Assembly: GCA_001898625.1 (NCBI GenBank)
Contig: MKUP01000017.1
Span: 1-64,000 of the forward strand
DNA length: 64,000 nt
DNA from: Burkholderiales bacterium 67-32
Lineage (GTDB): Bacteria > Pseudomonadota > Gammaproteobacteria > Burkholderiales > Burkholderiaceae_B
Direction: 5' to 3'
Both the position numbers and the translations under genes were made by a program. The notes beneath the pieces were generated by a model. It saw only the letters and a list, made by a program, of their open reading frames with translations. It was not told where the DNA came from and searched no databases. Of this stretch, positions 1-9,142 are shown piece by piece (the stretch's first letter is position 1; the number at the start of each line of letters is the position of its first letter).

Positions 1-92
1 GCGCCCGATTCCAGCAGCACGTCGCACTCGACGGTGGGATTGCCGCGGGAATCAATGATCTCGCGCCCGATGATGTCTACGATTGCCGCCAT
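1..92 (-). CDS. eno: Enolase, N-terminal part (runs off left edge)
   Basis: Only the first 30 or so codons are in the window. The translation begins [20 protein letters not shown] and continues [10 protein letters not shown], the strongly conserved N-terminus of enolase (2-phosphoglycerate to phosphoenolpyruvate, cytosolic). The ATG at 92 has an AGGAGA ribosome binding site about 10 bases upstream. The stop of the Bug receptor lies 18 bases upstream on the same strand, so the enolase is probably the last visible gene of the leftward operon. A gene for the 2PG to PEP step fits the glycerate kinase and pyruvate kinase genes on the other side of the LysR regulator. Whether it is the only enolase of the cell or a dedicated paralogue cannot be seen here. 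Confidence 0.9.
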   Translation of the reverse strand, partial: MAAIVDIIGREIIDSRGNPTVECDVLLESG

Positions 93-109
93 GTCGATAG
101 GTCTCCTGA

Positions 110-1075
110 CTACTGGATCGTGATTCCGGCCTGCTTGATCACGCGTGCATACTTCTCCACGTCGCCCTGTATCAACGCGCCGAACTCGGCCGGGCTCATG
201 GTCTTGACCTGAACTCCAAGTTCACCCAACTGACCGATCAGTGCCGGATCGGTCAGTGCGCGGTTGATCTCGCCATTGAGCCTGGCCACGACCGGCGCGG
301 GGGTTCGCGCCGGCGCCACGATGCCGTACCAGATGGTCACGTCGAAGTCCTGGTACCCGAGCTCGCCCATGGTGGGCACGTCGGGAAACGCGGGATTGCG
401 GTCCCGGCTGCTCACCGCCAGCGGACGCATCTTGCCCTGGCGCAGAAAGCCCGACACCGAGGACAAGGCGTCGAAGTTCATCGTGATCTGGCCGCCCAGC
501 AGGTCGGTGATGGCCGGCGCGCTGCCACGGTAAGGCACATGGATGATATCGATGCCGGCGGCGGACTTGAACATCTCCCCGGCCAGGTGGTTGGTGCTAC
601 CCACGCCGGGCGAGGCGAAGCTGAGCTTGCCCGGGGCCTTCCTGGCCTGCGCCACCAGGTCGGCCACCGACCTGGCGGGATTGGACGGATGCACCACGAG
701 GATGTTGGGCACGAATCCGATGTACGCAACAGGCGCAAAATCCTTGGCCGCATCGTAGGAAGGCGGCGTGACCGACGATTGCGCGATCGCCATGGCGTTG
801 ACGTGCCCAAGCAGCAGCGTATAACCGTCGGCCGGCGCGGATGCCGCAGCCGCCGTCGCGATGACGCCAGCCGCGCCGCCCCGGTTCTCGACCACGATGG
901 GCTGGCCCAGCCGCCCGGCCAGCTTCTGAGCCACCGCCCGGCCGACGATGTCGGCCCCGCCGCCTGCGGGGTAGCCCACGATAAGCTTGACGGGCTTGCT
1001 GGGATAGTCACTGGCAGCCGCCGTGCAGGCGGCGCCCGCCATCAAGGCTGTACACAGCCACTGGGTCATTCTCAC
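110..1075 (-). CDS. Bug/TctC-family periplasmic solute-binding protein
   Basis: A protein of about 321 residues with a signal peptide ([17 protein letters not shown]) followed by [20 protein letters not shown], the hallmark of the Bug (TctC) receptor family that binds carboxylates in the periplasm. The family loop and beta-strand motifs [36 protein letters not shown] and [11 protein letters not shown] are all present. The reading frame stays open further upstream, but an AAGGAGA element lies 6-7 bases before a GTG at 1075, which is chosen as start; an ATG two codons later (1069) is the alternative. It sits between an amidohydrolase and an enolase on the same strand. The ligand is unknown; the context suggests a small hydroxy- or dicarboxylate. 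Confidence 0.9.
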   Translation of the reverse strand: MRMTQWLCTALMAGAACTAAASDYPSKPVKLIVGYPAGGGADIVGRAVAQKLAGRLGQPIVVENRGGAAGVIATAAAASAPADGYTLLLGHVNAMAIAQSSVTPPSYDAAKDFAPVAYIGFVPNILVVHPSNPARSVADLVAQARKAPGKLSFASPGVGSTNHLAGEMFKSAAGIDIIHVPYRGSAPAITDLLGGQITMNFDALSSVSGFLRQGKMRPLAVSSRDRNPAFPDVPTMGELGYQDFDVTIWYGIVAPARTPAPVVARLNGEINRALTDPALIGQLGELGVQVKTMSPAEFGALIQGDVEKYARVIKQAGITIQ

Positions 1076-1127
1076 TACGGTCTCCTTCATCATTGTTGTG
1101 TCGTTCGCGGCCCGCGAGCAGCGCGGT

Positions 1128-2036
1128 CTACGCGAATCCGTAGAGCCGGCGGGGGTTGTCCACCAGGACTCTGCGCCGGGCCGCATCATCGAAAACCCAG
1201 GCACCCAGCAGATCCACCAGATGGCCGTCGTCGGGCATTTGTCCGTGGGCACTGGGATGAGGCCAGTCGGTACCCCAGACCAGCCGCTCGGGAGCCACGC
1301 CGACCAGTGCTTGCACCAGCGGCGCCACATCGCCGAAACCAGGCCCGGTGGTCGACACGAAATACGGTCCCGTCAGCTTGGCCCAGCAATGACCGTAAGC
1401 CATGAGTTCGAGCAAGGCCTTGAACGGTCCGGCGCCGCAACCTTGCGCGGCGTCGACCTTGCCGAAGTGGTCGATCACCACGTCGACCGGCAGGCGGCGC
1501 AGCACCTCGATCGCATCACCCTGCGTCTTCAAATCGACAAAGAACTGCAGGTGCCATCCCAAGTGCCGGATACGTTCGGCCAGGCGGGGCGCGTGCGCCA
1601 GCTTCAACCCCGGCGTCGCCGAGGCCGTGTTGATCCGGATACCGCGAAAGCCCTGCTCATGCAGCGCTTCGAGTTCGCGATCCGTGACGCGTTCGTCCAC
1701 GACGGCGACCCCGCGCATAGGCAAGGGCGAGAGCCGGATCGCCTCGGCGACATAGCGGTTATCGGTCCCGTAGACGCTGGGCTGCACGAGCACCGCCCGG
1801 TCGCAGCCGATCGTGCGCAGCATGTGCACGTAATCGTCCAGCGGGCAGGCGTGCGGCCGGAAATGGCTGCCCGGCAGCACCGGCCGCCGCGCCAGCGCAT
1901 CGAAGACATGGGCATGGCTGTCGCAGCTGCCCGCGGGCAGCCGCCGCTTCGGCGGTGTGGTGGGACGGATCGGCGCAGGGATGTTCGGTTCGGACAGCAG
2001 GGCGTCCGATGCGGCGGGAAGTGCTTCAGACACCAT
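1128..2036 (-). CDS. Amidohydrolase family protein (2-pyrone-4,6-dicarboxylate lactonase-like)
   Basis: About 302 residues of a TIM-barrel amidohydrolase of the COG3618/LigI group. The N-terminal metal motif appears as DSHAHVF, and the C-terminal conserved block as LVWGTDWPHPS with the usual catalytic Asp. Members hydrolyse lactones of sugar acids or pyrone dicarboxylates in the cytosol. The ATG at 2036 is chosen because it overlaps the stop of the NTF2-like gene by 11 bases, which suggests translational coupling; the open frame extends back to 2144 inside that gene. The substrate cannot be told from sequence; a lactone feeding the adjacent hydroxyacid pathway is an inference. Confidence 0.85.
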   Translation of the reverse strand: MVSEALPAASDALLSEPNIPAPIRPTTPPKRRLPAGSCDSHAHVFDALARRPVLPGSHFRPHACPLDDYVHMLRTIGCDRAVLVQPSVYGTDNRYVAEAIRLSPLPMRGVAVVDERVTDRELEALHEQGFRGIRINTASATPGLKLAHAPRLAERIRHLGWHLQFFVDLKTQGDAIEVLRRLPVDVVIDHFGKVDAAQGCGAGPFKALLELMAYGHCWAKLTGPYFVSTTGPGFGDVAPLVQALVGVAPERLVWGTDWPHPSAHGQMPDDGHLVDLLGAWVFDDAARRRVLVDNPRRLYGFA

Positions 2037-2490
2037 GGAAAATGAACTGCGCAAGCATGTATTTTTCGGCGATAAGCCAGCGTTCGTCTCGCTGCACCAG
2101 ACGCGTGCGGACCCACGACAGTTTGTGCAGATGGCCGCCATCACACGGCGCCTCGCGCGGCGTACCGTCGTCGCAGGTGTAGCCGGTCAGGTAGTACGAG
2201 AACACGCGAGACGCCTGCTGGCCGGGCCGCCATTCGGGATCATGCTCGCGCAGCACGTCGTCGCTGGCCGCGGTTTCCGCTGCATCGAGCTCGAACAGAT
2301 TGGTGATCGCATGACGCACGAACAGCGTGTTCGATCGTGCGCCAAGCGCCCGCTCGATCGCGTCCCTGCCAGCATGGCGCTTGCCCTGGCGAAACCAGAC
2401 CGCGTCCTGCGTCAACGTTGCCAGCAGTCCTGTGGTGTTGCGGCCGTCGAGATGATAGAAAAAGCGATGAATTGAATCTTGTGGCGTCAT
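2026..2490 (-). CDS. NTF2/SnoaL-like protein
   Basis: A 154-residue protein with the layout of the NTF2-like superfamily: an N-terminal helix pair (DSIHRFFYHLDGRNTTGLLA), TQDAVWFRQGK, a helix containing GRDAIERAL, and C-terminal strands ending RWLIAEKYMLAQFIF. Such proteins are small cone-shaped isomerases, dehydratases or hydroxylase subunits. It is the first gene of the leftward operon with the amidohydrolase, Bug receptor and enolase, and begins 77 bases after the stop of the LysR regulator on the same strand. The precise reaction is unknown. Confidence 0.75.
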   Translation of the reverse strand: MTPQDSIHRFFYHLDGRNTTGLLATLTQDAVWFRQGKRHAGRDAIERALGARSNTLFVRHAITNLFELDAAETAASDDVLREHDPEWRPGQQASRVFSYYLTGYTCDDGTPREAPCDGGHLHKLSWVRTRLVQRDERWLIAEKYMLAQFIFHGV

Positions 2491-2567
2491 GGCGCCATGG
2501 TAGCGACTCGCGCCGGCCGCATTGATGAACGACGAGTCAAAGCACTATTGACCTGCAGGACAAGTCA

Positions 2568-3521
2568 TCACCACATCGAATGGTTGTCGTCCCAGGCCTG
2601 GCGTTCAGGCGAAAACCGGCTGGCCAGGAAATCCACGAAGGCCAGCACCTTGGGCGAGGCTTGGTTCTGCTCGGCATAGACCGCAAAGATGTCCGCGGGC
2701 GGCAGCGCATAGTCGGCCAACACCTGCTCGAGCCGTCCACTGCGAAAGTAACGCGCGATGTCCCACTCCGCCCGCATCAGGATGCCATGTCCGTCCAGCC
2801 CCCAGGTCAGCGTGACTTCACCGTCATTGCTGCTCAGGGCGCCTTCGACCTTGATGCTGTGGGTTTCGCCGCTCTTGCTCAGGCGCCATACGCCAAAGCC
2901 CGAATCATTCTGCCTCAGCACGATGCAATCATGGTTGAGCAGGTCCTGCGGCGCTTGCGGACGGCCATGCAGCTTGAGATAAGCGGGCGACGCACACAGC
3001 AGCCGCCGGTTCGGCGCGATCTTGCGCGCGATGATGCGGGCATCGGGCAGTTCTCCGAAGCGGATCGCCAGGTCGAAGTCGTCATTGTTCAAGCTTACCG
3101 GCCTGTCGGTGAGATGCAACTGCACCTCGACATCACGATGCAGCTTGGCGAACGCCGAGACCACGGGGGCAATGTAGCTTCGGCCGAACCCCATCGGCGC
3201 ATTGATCTTGAGTAGCCCGCTTGGCCTGTCGCGCGCCCGGTGGAAGTAGTTTTCCATTTCCTCGACGTCGGCCAGGATACGCGTGGCGCGCTCCAGGAAG
3301 ATCGCGCCCTCTTCGGTCAGCGATAGCCGCCTGGTCGTCCGGTTCAACAGCCTGACGCCCACGCCCTGCTCGATCCTGGCCAGGCGCTTGCTAACCGCCG
3401 ACAACGTGATGTCGAGCTCTCTCGCGGCAACCGACAGGCTGCCTTTCTTGACCACGAGCACGAAGAACGCGAAATCCGAGAACTGGGGGTTCTGCGAAAT
3501 CAGGGACAGGTTCTTGGACAT
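2568..3521 (-). CDS. LysR-type transcriptional regulator
   Basis: About 317 residues. The N-terminal winged helix-turn-helix reads FAFFVLVVKKGSLSVAAREL then DITLSAVSKRLARIE, typical of LysR proteins, and an effector-binding domain of about 200 residues follows. The ATG at 3521 (MSKNLSLISQ) places the helix-turn-helix at the normal distance from the N-terminus; ATG codons at 3539 and further upstream are alternatives. It is transcribed away from the MBL-ttuDEC operon with about 150 bases between, and in the same direction as the NTF2-amidohydrolase-Bug-enolase genes. That position suggests it controls both units, in the role TtuA has in Agrobacterium tartrate operons; this is an inference. Confidence 0.88.
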   Translation of the reverse strand: MSKNLSLISQNPQFSDFAFFVLVVKKGSLSVAARELDITLSAVSKRLARIEQGVGVRLLNRTTRRLSLTEEGAIFLERATRILADVEEMENYFHRARDRPSGLLKINAPMGFGRSYIAPVVSAFAKLHRDVEVQLHLTDRPVSLNNDDFDLAIRFGELPDARIIARKIAPNRRLLCASPAYLKLHGRPQAPQDLLNHDCIVLRQNDSGFGVWRLSKSGETHSIKVEGALSSNDGEVTLTWGLDGHGILMRAEWDIARYFRSGRLEQVLADYALPPADIFAVYAEQNQASPKVLAFVDFLASRFSPERQAWDDNHSMW

Positions 3522-3675
3522 TGTTGAACTCAGAGTCATGAATGGCTTGAAGCGGCGCGCGCGCACGGCCTGCTGTCCGCGGGCACAGTCTTGGACGCGC
3601 CACGACGCGCCGACACGCGGCGGCTAGAGCTTACGGCCGCGACGATCGATCCGCAAACGCGAGGAGGAGACCTAG
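3522..3675. promoter_or_regulatory. Divergent promoter region between LysR gene and MBL-ttu operon
   Basis: A 154-base gap separates the starts of the LysR regulator (leftward) and the first MBL gene (rightward). Divergent spacing of this kind normally carries the LysR operator and both promoters. A GAGGAGA ribosome binding site for the MBL gene is visible at about 3661-3669. I see no promoter hexamers or dyad good enough to call individually. Confidence 0.5.
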
Positions 3676-4938
3676 ATGAAGAAGCGATACCTGGCGGCAT
3701 CCGTGCTGGCATGGTGCTGTACCGCGCTGATGTCCGCGCATGCCGCCGATCCCGCCATGATCAAGGCCAGACAGAAATACTTCGGCAAGGAAAACGTAGA
3801 CCCCGCGACCGGCGAACTGCCCAAGGACAAAGTAGTGTTCTCGTGGCTGTCCAACTCGTCGTTCGCGACCTCCATCGAAGGCCGCCTGATCTACCTGGAT
3901 ACCTACGTCACGCGCCTGGAAGTCCAGCCGGGTCGCACGCCGGTGGTCGTGCAGGACCTGGTCGACATGAAGCCCGAAGCCATCTTCCTTGGACACGGGC
4001 ATAGCGATCACGCCGACAACGCTGCATTCATCGCCGCCAAGACCGGCGCCACCATCTATGCCACCGAAGAGACCTGCGGCGCCATGCAGGACGATTTCAA
4101 ACGCATGCGCACCGACCCGCTGGTCCAGAACGACGCCCGCGCGCGCTTCGCGGCGGACGCCCAGGTACGCTGCCGGAACGTGACGTCCACGGATTCGACG
4201 CCCGGCACGGAAGTCATACGTATCACGGCGCTCGAACCTGCCGCGTGCGTCGTGGCCTTCCGCCACCTGCATTCGGTGGCGGTGCCGCCCGATCCCGACT
4301 TCCCGCCTACCCCGGTGCGCATCATCGTCGATCCACGCGATGCGGCGCTGTTCCCCGCAGGCACCTCGCTCACGCCGCCGCGCAGCGGCACGCCAGCCGC
4401 CGGCCAGATGAACCTGGGAACCTCCGGCAACTCGGGCCCGGGAGGCGCCGCGGCGCTGTTCTTCCATTTCGTCGTGCGCGACGGTTCGAACTTCACCTTT
4501 GCCTGGCACAACTCGGCGGGCGCGCTCAAGGAAGGACGCGGCAGCGGCTGGAACGGCACGCCGGAAGACGGCCGGCGGCTGGTCGACCTGATGTCCAGCC
4601 TGCCCTATACCGATGTGCAGATGGGTACGGCCTCGAGCGGCAATTTCAACAACAACGGCCTGCGCGACCTGATCATGTACCAGGACGCGCTCAAGCCCAA
4701 GGTCTACATCCCCAATCACATCACCTCGGGCACGGCTACCCGCGAAGCTTCCTCGATGTCGGTGTACGCGGGCTACCTGAAACAGCTCGAACTCATGGGC
4801 CGGCCCCGCACGGAATGGCCCGACATCCGCTGGATCGTCGACCCGATGGACTATGCGGTGCCCATCTCCTTCAAGACGACGGACAAGGCCTGGGAAGACC
4901 CGCGCAAGGCGGAACGCATCCGCTCCTTCTGCAACTGA
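3676..4938 (+). CDS. Secreted metallo-beta-lactamase-fold hydrolase (intact metal site)
   Basis: 420 residues. A Sec signal peptide (MKKRYLAASVLAWCCTALMS, then AHA cleavage region) precedes an MBL-fold domain with the HxHxDH motif intact as GHGHSDHADNA (His107, His109, Asp111, His112). This is probably a periplasmic metal-dependent hydrolase. It is about one-half identical by eye to the next gene: shared blocks include GELPKDKV, FSWLSNSS, DLVDxKPEAIF and NNGxRDLIMYQ. Unlike its neighbour it ends without a membrane tail (KAERIRSFCN). It is the first gene of the rightward operon, and its GAGGAGA ribosome binding site supports the start. The substrate is unknown; a lactone or ester precursor of the hydroxyacid metabolised by the next genes is possible. 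Confidence 0.85.
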   Translation: MKKRYLAASVLAWCCTALMSAHAADPAMIKARQKYFGKENVDPATGELPKDKVVFSWLSNSSFATSIEGRLIYLDTYVTRLEVQPGRTPVVVQDLVDMKPEAIFLGHGHSDHADNAAFIAAKTGATIYATEETCGAMQDDFKRMRTDPLVQNDARARFAADAQVRCRNVTSTDSTPGTEVIRITALEPAACVVAFRHLHSVAVPPDPDFPPTPVRIIVDPRDAALFPAGTSLTPPRSGTPAAGQMNLGTSGNSGPGGAAALFFHFVVRDGSNFTFAWHNSAGALKEGRGSGWNGTPEDGRRLVDLMSSLPYTDVQMGTASSGNFNNNGLRDLIMYQDALKPKVYIPNHITSGTATREASSMSVYAGYLKQLELMGRPRTEWPDIRWIVDPMDYAVPISFKTTDKAWEDPRKAERIRSFCN

Positions 4939-4968
4939 GGCCAGTCCGACAAGAACAGGAGACATTCC

Positions 4969-6351
4969 GTGAAGAAAACCCTACTCGGCGCGCTGATCTG
5001 CGCGCTAGGAAGCAGCGCCGTCGCCACCGTCCACGCCGCCACGCCGCAGCAGCAGGCCCGCATTCTCTTCTTCGGCGTCGATGGCGTCGATGCCGATGGC
5101 GAGTTGCCCAAGGACAAGGTCATATTCTCGTGGCTGAGCAACTCCAGCTATGCCGCCTCGATAGGGGGGCGGGTCGTGCTGCTGGACACCGGCATTGCCA
5201 GGTTGGAGACCACTGCGGGACGAACCCCGTTCGTGCTCCAGGACCTGGTGGACCTCAAGCCCGAAGCCATCTTCATCGGCCATGGCCATTCCGCCCAGGC
5301 CGACAACGCCGCCTACCTCGCTGCCAGGACCGGCGCCACCGTCTACGCAACGCCCGAAACCTGCGACTCGCTGCAGGCGGACTTCACCCGGCTCAAGGGA
5401 AGCGCCGCCCTGCAAGCCGATGGCGCCATGCACATCGAGGCGACGTCGTTGAACTGCGTGGGCGTAGGCGACAAGGGCGCGGCGGTGGCCCGCGGCATGA
5501 TCCGCGTGAACGCGCTCGAGCCCCTGGCCTGCATCAACGCGGTCCGCCACCTGCACAGCACACCGGTCGCGGCGGACACCGACCTGTCGGCGAATGGCGT
5601 CGCCATAGCGATCGACCCCAGGGACGCCGAGCTGTTCCCGACGGGCACGCCGCTCAAGCCGTCGACGCCCGGAGCACAGGCCGGGCAGTTCGACATCGCC
5701 ACCGGCGGCGACTCGCGCGCAGGCACCGATGCCAGCCTGCTGTTCCACTTCACGCTCCGGTCGGACACCAACTTCTCGTTCGCCTGGCACGACACCACCG
5801 GGCCGCTGAAAGAGGGCGCGAGCCCCGGCAAGGCCGGGGACAGGGAGGCCGGCCTGCGCCTGCAAGCCCTGTTGCGGCAGTTGCCCACCGACCTGCATCT
5901 GGGCGCGGTGCCGAGCGAGAACATCGCCAACAACGGCATGCGCGACCTGATCATGTACCAGCAAGCGCTGCAACCGCTGATCTTCGTCCCCAATCACCAT
6001 ACGGCCGGCCCTGGCTCACCCGAATCGTCGTCGGTGCCGTTGTACGCCTCCTATCTGCGGCAACTGCAGCTGATGGCCATCGATCGATCGGAGTGGGCCG
6101 ACATCCGCTGGATCACCGACCCGACCAGCTACGCCAAGCCGATCAAATTCGACATCGGCGAAAAGGCCTGGGCGCGTGCCGGCAAGCCCGGCGCCATGGC
6201 CAGCCATTGCGAACCGGTGCCGTCCACGCCCGCCCCCGAAGAGCCCGGGGGTTCGTCGGGTGGCGGTGGAGGCAGCCTCGGCCTGGCCGGAGCCTTGCTG
6301 CTCGGCCTGGGATCGCTGGCCATGCTGTGGCGGCGCAGGTACCACGCATAA
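4969..6351 (+). CDS. MBL-fold paralogue with degenerate metal motif and GlyGly-CTERM-like tail
   Basis: 460 residues starting with GTG at 4969 behind AACAGGAGA. A signal peptide is present (LLGALICALGSSAVATVHA). The MBL domain is a paralogue of the upstream gene, but the HxHxDH motif reads GHGHSAQADNA: Asp becomes Ala109 and His becomes Gln110, so normal two-metal chemistry is doubtful. The C-terminus (about 420-460) is Pro/Glu-rich, then GGSSGGGGGS, a hydrophobic segment (LGLAGALLLGLGSLAML) and WRRRYHA. This is the tripartite layout of GlyGly-CTERM sorting signals that rhombosortases cleave, and a rhombosortase-like gene closes this operon. It may be a surface-anchored binding or lipid-linked protein. 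The glycerate kinase gene begins at the next base after its stop. Confidence 0.82.
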   Translation: MKKTLLGALICALGSSAVATVHAATPQQQARILFFGVDGVDADGELPKDKVIFSWLSNSSYAASIGGRVVLLDTGIARLETTAGRTPFVLQDLVDLKPEAIFIGHGHSAQADNAAYLAARTGATVYATPETCDSLQADFTRLKGSAALQADGAMHIEATSLNCVGVGDKGAAVARGMIRVNALEPLACINAVRHLHSTPVAADTDLSANGVAIAIDPRDAELFPTGTPLKPSTPGAQAGQFDIATGGDSRAGTDASLLFHFTLRSDTNFSFAWHDTTGPLKEGASPGKAGDREAGLRLQALLRQLPTDLHLGAVPSENIANNGMRDLIMYQQALQPLIFVPNHHTAGPGSPESSSVPLYASYLRQLQLMAIDRSEWADIRWITDPTSYAKPIKFDIGEKAWARAGKPGAMASHCEPVPSTPAPEEPGGSSGGGGGSLGLAGALLLGLGSLAMLWRRRYHA

Positions 6352-7647
6352 ATGGCGGATACCATGCCTGGCCACCTTTCCCCCGATCCTCGGCGCCTGC
6401 TTGAAGGGCTATTCGACGCAGCCGTCCGTAGCGCCCTGCCCCGGCATCGCATGGCGGCGCATCTTCCGCCTGCGCCCCGGGGCAGAACGGTCGTCGTGGG
6501 CGCGGGAAAGGCCGCTGCCAGCATGGCCGAGGAACTGGAGCGCTGCTGGCCGGGCGAATTGTCGGGCGTCGTCGTCACGCGCTATGGGCATGGCAAACCC
6601 TTGCGACGCGTCCGGGTGCTCGAGGCCGCCCACCCCGTTCCGGATGCGGCGGGCGAACGCGCGGCGACGACCATTCTCGAAACAGTGGGCCGGCTCACCC
6701 AGGACGATCTCGTCATCTGCCTACTGTCCGGCGGCGGCTCGGCCCTTCTGAGCTTGGCTGCGCCGGGCGTGGATGCGGCCGAGAAGCGCGCGATCAATCT
6801 CGAGTTGCTGCGCAGCGGCGCTCCCATCGGCGACATCAACTGCATACGTCGCCATCTGTCAGCCATCAAGGGTGGGCGGCTCGCCGCGGCCTGCCATCCA
6901 GCGCGCGTCCATACCATCGTCATCTCGGACGTGGCGGGCGATGATCCCATGGACATCGCTTCCGGTCCGACCGTCGCGGATCCGACCACGAGCCGTGACG
7001 CCCTGGTGCTGCTCGACCGGTACGGCATAGCCATCTCCCGATCGCTGCGCACTCGCCTGGCGGCTGGCGAGATGGAGAGCATCAAGCCTGGCGATCCGGT
7101 GCTGGCACGCAGCAGCCTGGCCATGATGGCGACCCCATACGGTGCCCTGCAAGCCGCCGCCCGCGCCGCTGGACAAGCGGGCGTTCCCGCCTTTGTACTG
7201 GGCGATCGCTGGGAGGGCGAGGCCAAGGACGTCGGCCGCGCGATGGCGGGCCTGGCCCTGCATGTGGCACGCGGCGAAGGCCCTTTCCCCCTGCCGTGCG
7301 TGCTGTTGACCGGCGGTGAAACCACCGTCACCGTCCGGGGCCAGGGCCGCGGCGGCAGGAACGTGCAATTCCTACTGTCCCTGATGCTGTCCTTGCAGGG
7401 AGCGCCCAACATCCATGCGCTGGCCGCGGATACCGACGGCGTGGACGGCATCGCACCGATCGCCGGGGCCTTGATCGACCCTACGTCGCTGGCGCGTAGC
7501 GCCAGCCTGCCGCGCTCCGCCCGCGACTACCTGGAAGACGACGACGGCCACGGTTTCTTCCAGGGGCTGGGCGACTCGATCGTCACCGGGCCGACCTACA
7601 CCAACGTCAACGATTTCCGTGCCGTCCTCATTCTTCCCGCATCCTGA
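6352..7647 (+). CDS. ttuD: Glycerate 2-kinase, MOFRL family (TtuD type)
   Basis: 431 residues of the GckA/TtuD (MOFRL) family, which phosphorylates D-glycerate to 2-phosphoglycerate with ATP in the cytosol; older names include hydroxypyruvate reductase. Visible family blocks are VVVGAGKAAASMAEELE near the N-terminus, LLSGGGSALL, a block around 180-205 with ISDVAGDDPMDIASGPTV, and the C-terminal MOFRL block LTGGETTVTVRGQGRGGRN followed by AADTDGVDG. The ATG abuts the stop of the MBL gene, implying tight coupling. With the pyruvate kinase and tartrate dehydrogenase that follow, it reproduces the ttuC-D-E gene set of tartrate utilisation. Confidence 0.92.
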   Translation: MADTMPGHLSPDPRRLLEGLFDAAVRSALPRHRMAAHLPPAPRGRTVVVGAGKAAASMAEELERCWPGELSGVVVTRYGHGKPLRRVRVLEAAHPVPDAAGERAATTILETVGRLTQDDLVICLLSGGGSALLSLAAPGVDAAEKRAINLELLRSGAPIGDINCIRRHLSAIKGGRLAAACHPARVHTIVISDVAGDDPMDIASGPTVADPTTSRDALVLLDRYGIAISRSLRTRLAAGEMESIKPGDPVLARSSLAMMATPYGALQAAARAAGQAGVPAFVLGDRWEGEAKDVGRAMAGLALHVARGEGPFPLPCVLLTGGETTVTVRGQGRGGRNVQFLLSLMLSLQGAPNIHALAADTDGVDGIAPIAGALIDPTSLARSASLPRSARDYLEDDDGHGFFQGLGDSIVTGPTYTNVNDFRAVLILPAS

Positions 7648-7659
7648 TAGGAATTTTCC

Positions 7660-9078
7660 GTGCGTCGCAACCGCCATACCAAGATCGTCGCCACGCTGGG
7701 ACCCGCCAGCAGCGGCGCCGACACGCTCAGCAAGCTGTTCCGGGCCGGCGCCGATGTATTCCGGCTGAACTTCAGCCACGGCACGCATCAGGATCACCTG
7801 GCCCGCATCCAGGCGATCCGCAACCTCGAGCGCCAGCTCGACCGGCCCATCGGCATCCTGGCGGACCTGCAAGGGCCCAAGCTGCGTGTCGGCCGTTTCG
7901 CGGAAGGCCGCGTACGCCTGGAGGCGGGCGCCGAGTTCACGCTCGACCTGGATCGTGACGCGCCAGGCGACGCCTCACGCGTATGTCTGCCGCATCCCGA
8001 GATCTTCGAAGCGCTGGCCCCCGGGCTCGAACTGTTGCTGGACGACGGCAAGATCCGGCTCGAGGTAGTCTCCCGGTCGAGCGCGCAAGCCGTGACCCGG
8101 GTCGTGACGGGCGGCCCGCTTTCCGATCGCAAGGGAGTCAACCTGCCGGGCGCGGTCGTACCCTTGTCCGCCCTGACGGCCAAAGACCGCGAAGACCTGG
8201 CGTTCGCGGTGGAACACGGCGCTGACTGGATCGCGCTCTCGTTCGTGCAGCGCGCCAACGATATCCGCGAAGTCCGCGCGTTGGCGGGCGAGCACGTGAA
8301 GATCGTCGCCAAGCTCGAGAAACCAGCGGCGATCTACGACCTCGACGCCATCATCGGCGAAGCGGATGCGGTAATGGTTGCGCGCGGCGATCTCGGCGTC
8401 GAAATGCCGGCCGAACAGGTACCCGCCATCCAGAAGCGCATCGTGCGTGCCTGCCGCCGCGCCGGAAAACCGGTGATCGTCGCCACGCAGATGCTCGAAT
8501 CGATGATCGTCTCACCCACCCCCACCCGCGCCGAGGCCTCCGACGTCGCCACCGCGGTCTATGACGGCGCGGACGCCGTCATGCTTTCGGCCGAATCGGC
8601 ATCGGGTGAGTATCCGGTCGAAGCGGTACGGATGATGGACCGCATCATCGCGCGCACCGAGGCCGATCCGTACTACCGGGAAGTCATCGACGCATCGAGG
8701 GCCGGCGTGGACACCAGCCTGGCCGGCGCCATCGGGCTGGCAGCCCGCAGTGTCTGCGACCTGCTCGGCGCCAAGGCGCTGGTCGCCTACACCAGCTCAG
8801 GCTATTCGGCCGTACGGATGTCGCGCGAACGCCCCGCCACGGCCATCCTCGGCATGACTCCCGACGCGCACACCGCGCGGCGGCTGGCGCTGGTCTGGGG
8901 CGTGCACGCCGTGATCGTCCATGAGATCGACAGCGTCACCGAAATGACCGACTTCGCCTGCTCGACCGCCGTCACCCATGAACTCGCCGGGGCCGGCGAT
9001 GTGCTCGTGATCTCGGCCGGCATGCCGTTCCGCACGCCCGGCACCACCAACCTGATGCGTATCGCAAGCATTCCCTGA
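7660..9078 (+). CDS. ttuE: Pyruvate kinase (TtuE type)
   Basis: 472 residues starting with GTG at 7660 behind TAGGAATTTTCC. It has all pyruvate kinase landmarks: RRNRHTKIVATLGPAS, the substrate-binding block VFRLNFSHG, the Mg/K site in LADLQGPKLRVG, DWIALSFVQ, the active-site stretch VMVARGDLGVEMP, the catalytic KPVIVATQMLESM and the C-terminal domain. It converts PEP and ADP to pyruvate and ATP in the cytosol. Its place between glycerate kinase and tartrate dehydrogenase matches ttuE, so it is probably a pathway-specific paralogue rather than the housekeeping glycolytic enzyme. Confidence 0.94.
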   Translation: MRRNRHTKIVATLGPASSGADTLSKLFRAGADVFRLNFSHGTHQDHLARIQAIRNLERQLDRPIGILADLQGPKLRVGRFAEGRVRLEAGAEFTLDLDRDAPGDASRVCLPHPEIFEALAPGLELLLDDGKIRLEVVSRSSAQAVTRVVTGGPLSDRKGVNLPGAVVPLSALTAKDREDLAFAVEHGADWIALSFVQRANDIREVRALAGEHVKIVAKLEKPAAIYDLDAIIGEADAVMVARGDLGVEMPAEQVPAIQKRIVRACRRAGKPVIVATQMLESMIVSPTPTRAEASDVATAVYDGADAVMLSAESASGEYPVEAVRMMDRIIARTEADPYYREVIDASRAGVDTSLAGAIGLAARSVCDLLGAKALVAYTSSGYSAVRMSRERPATAILGMTPDAHTARRLALVWGVHAVIVHEIDSVTEMTDFACSTAVTHELAGAGDVLVISAGMPFRTPGTTNLMRIASIP

Positions 9079-9142
9079 CTAAGCGCCCCGCGCGCTCGAT
9101 CTCAAACCGGCCTTCGAGCCCGACTTACCAAAGGAAGTACCC

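Noticed and set aside
4245-6404. 719-codon frame on the plus strand across both MBL genes
   Set aside because: Arg/His/Pro-rich translation without motifs; the two MBL frames have signal peptides and family motifs.
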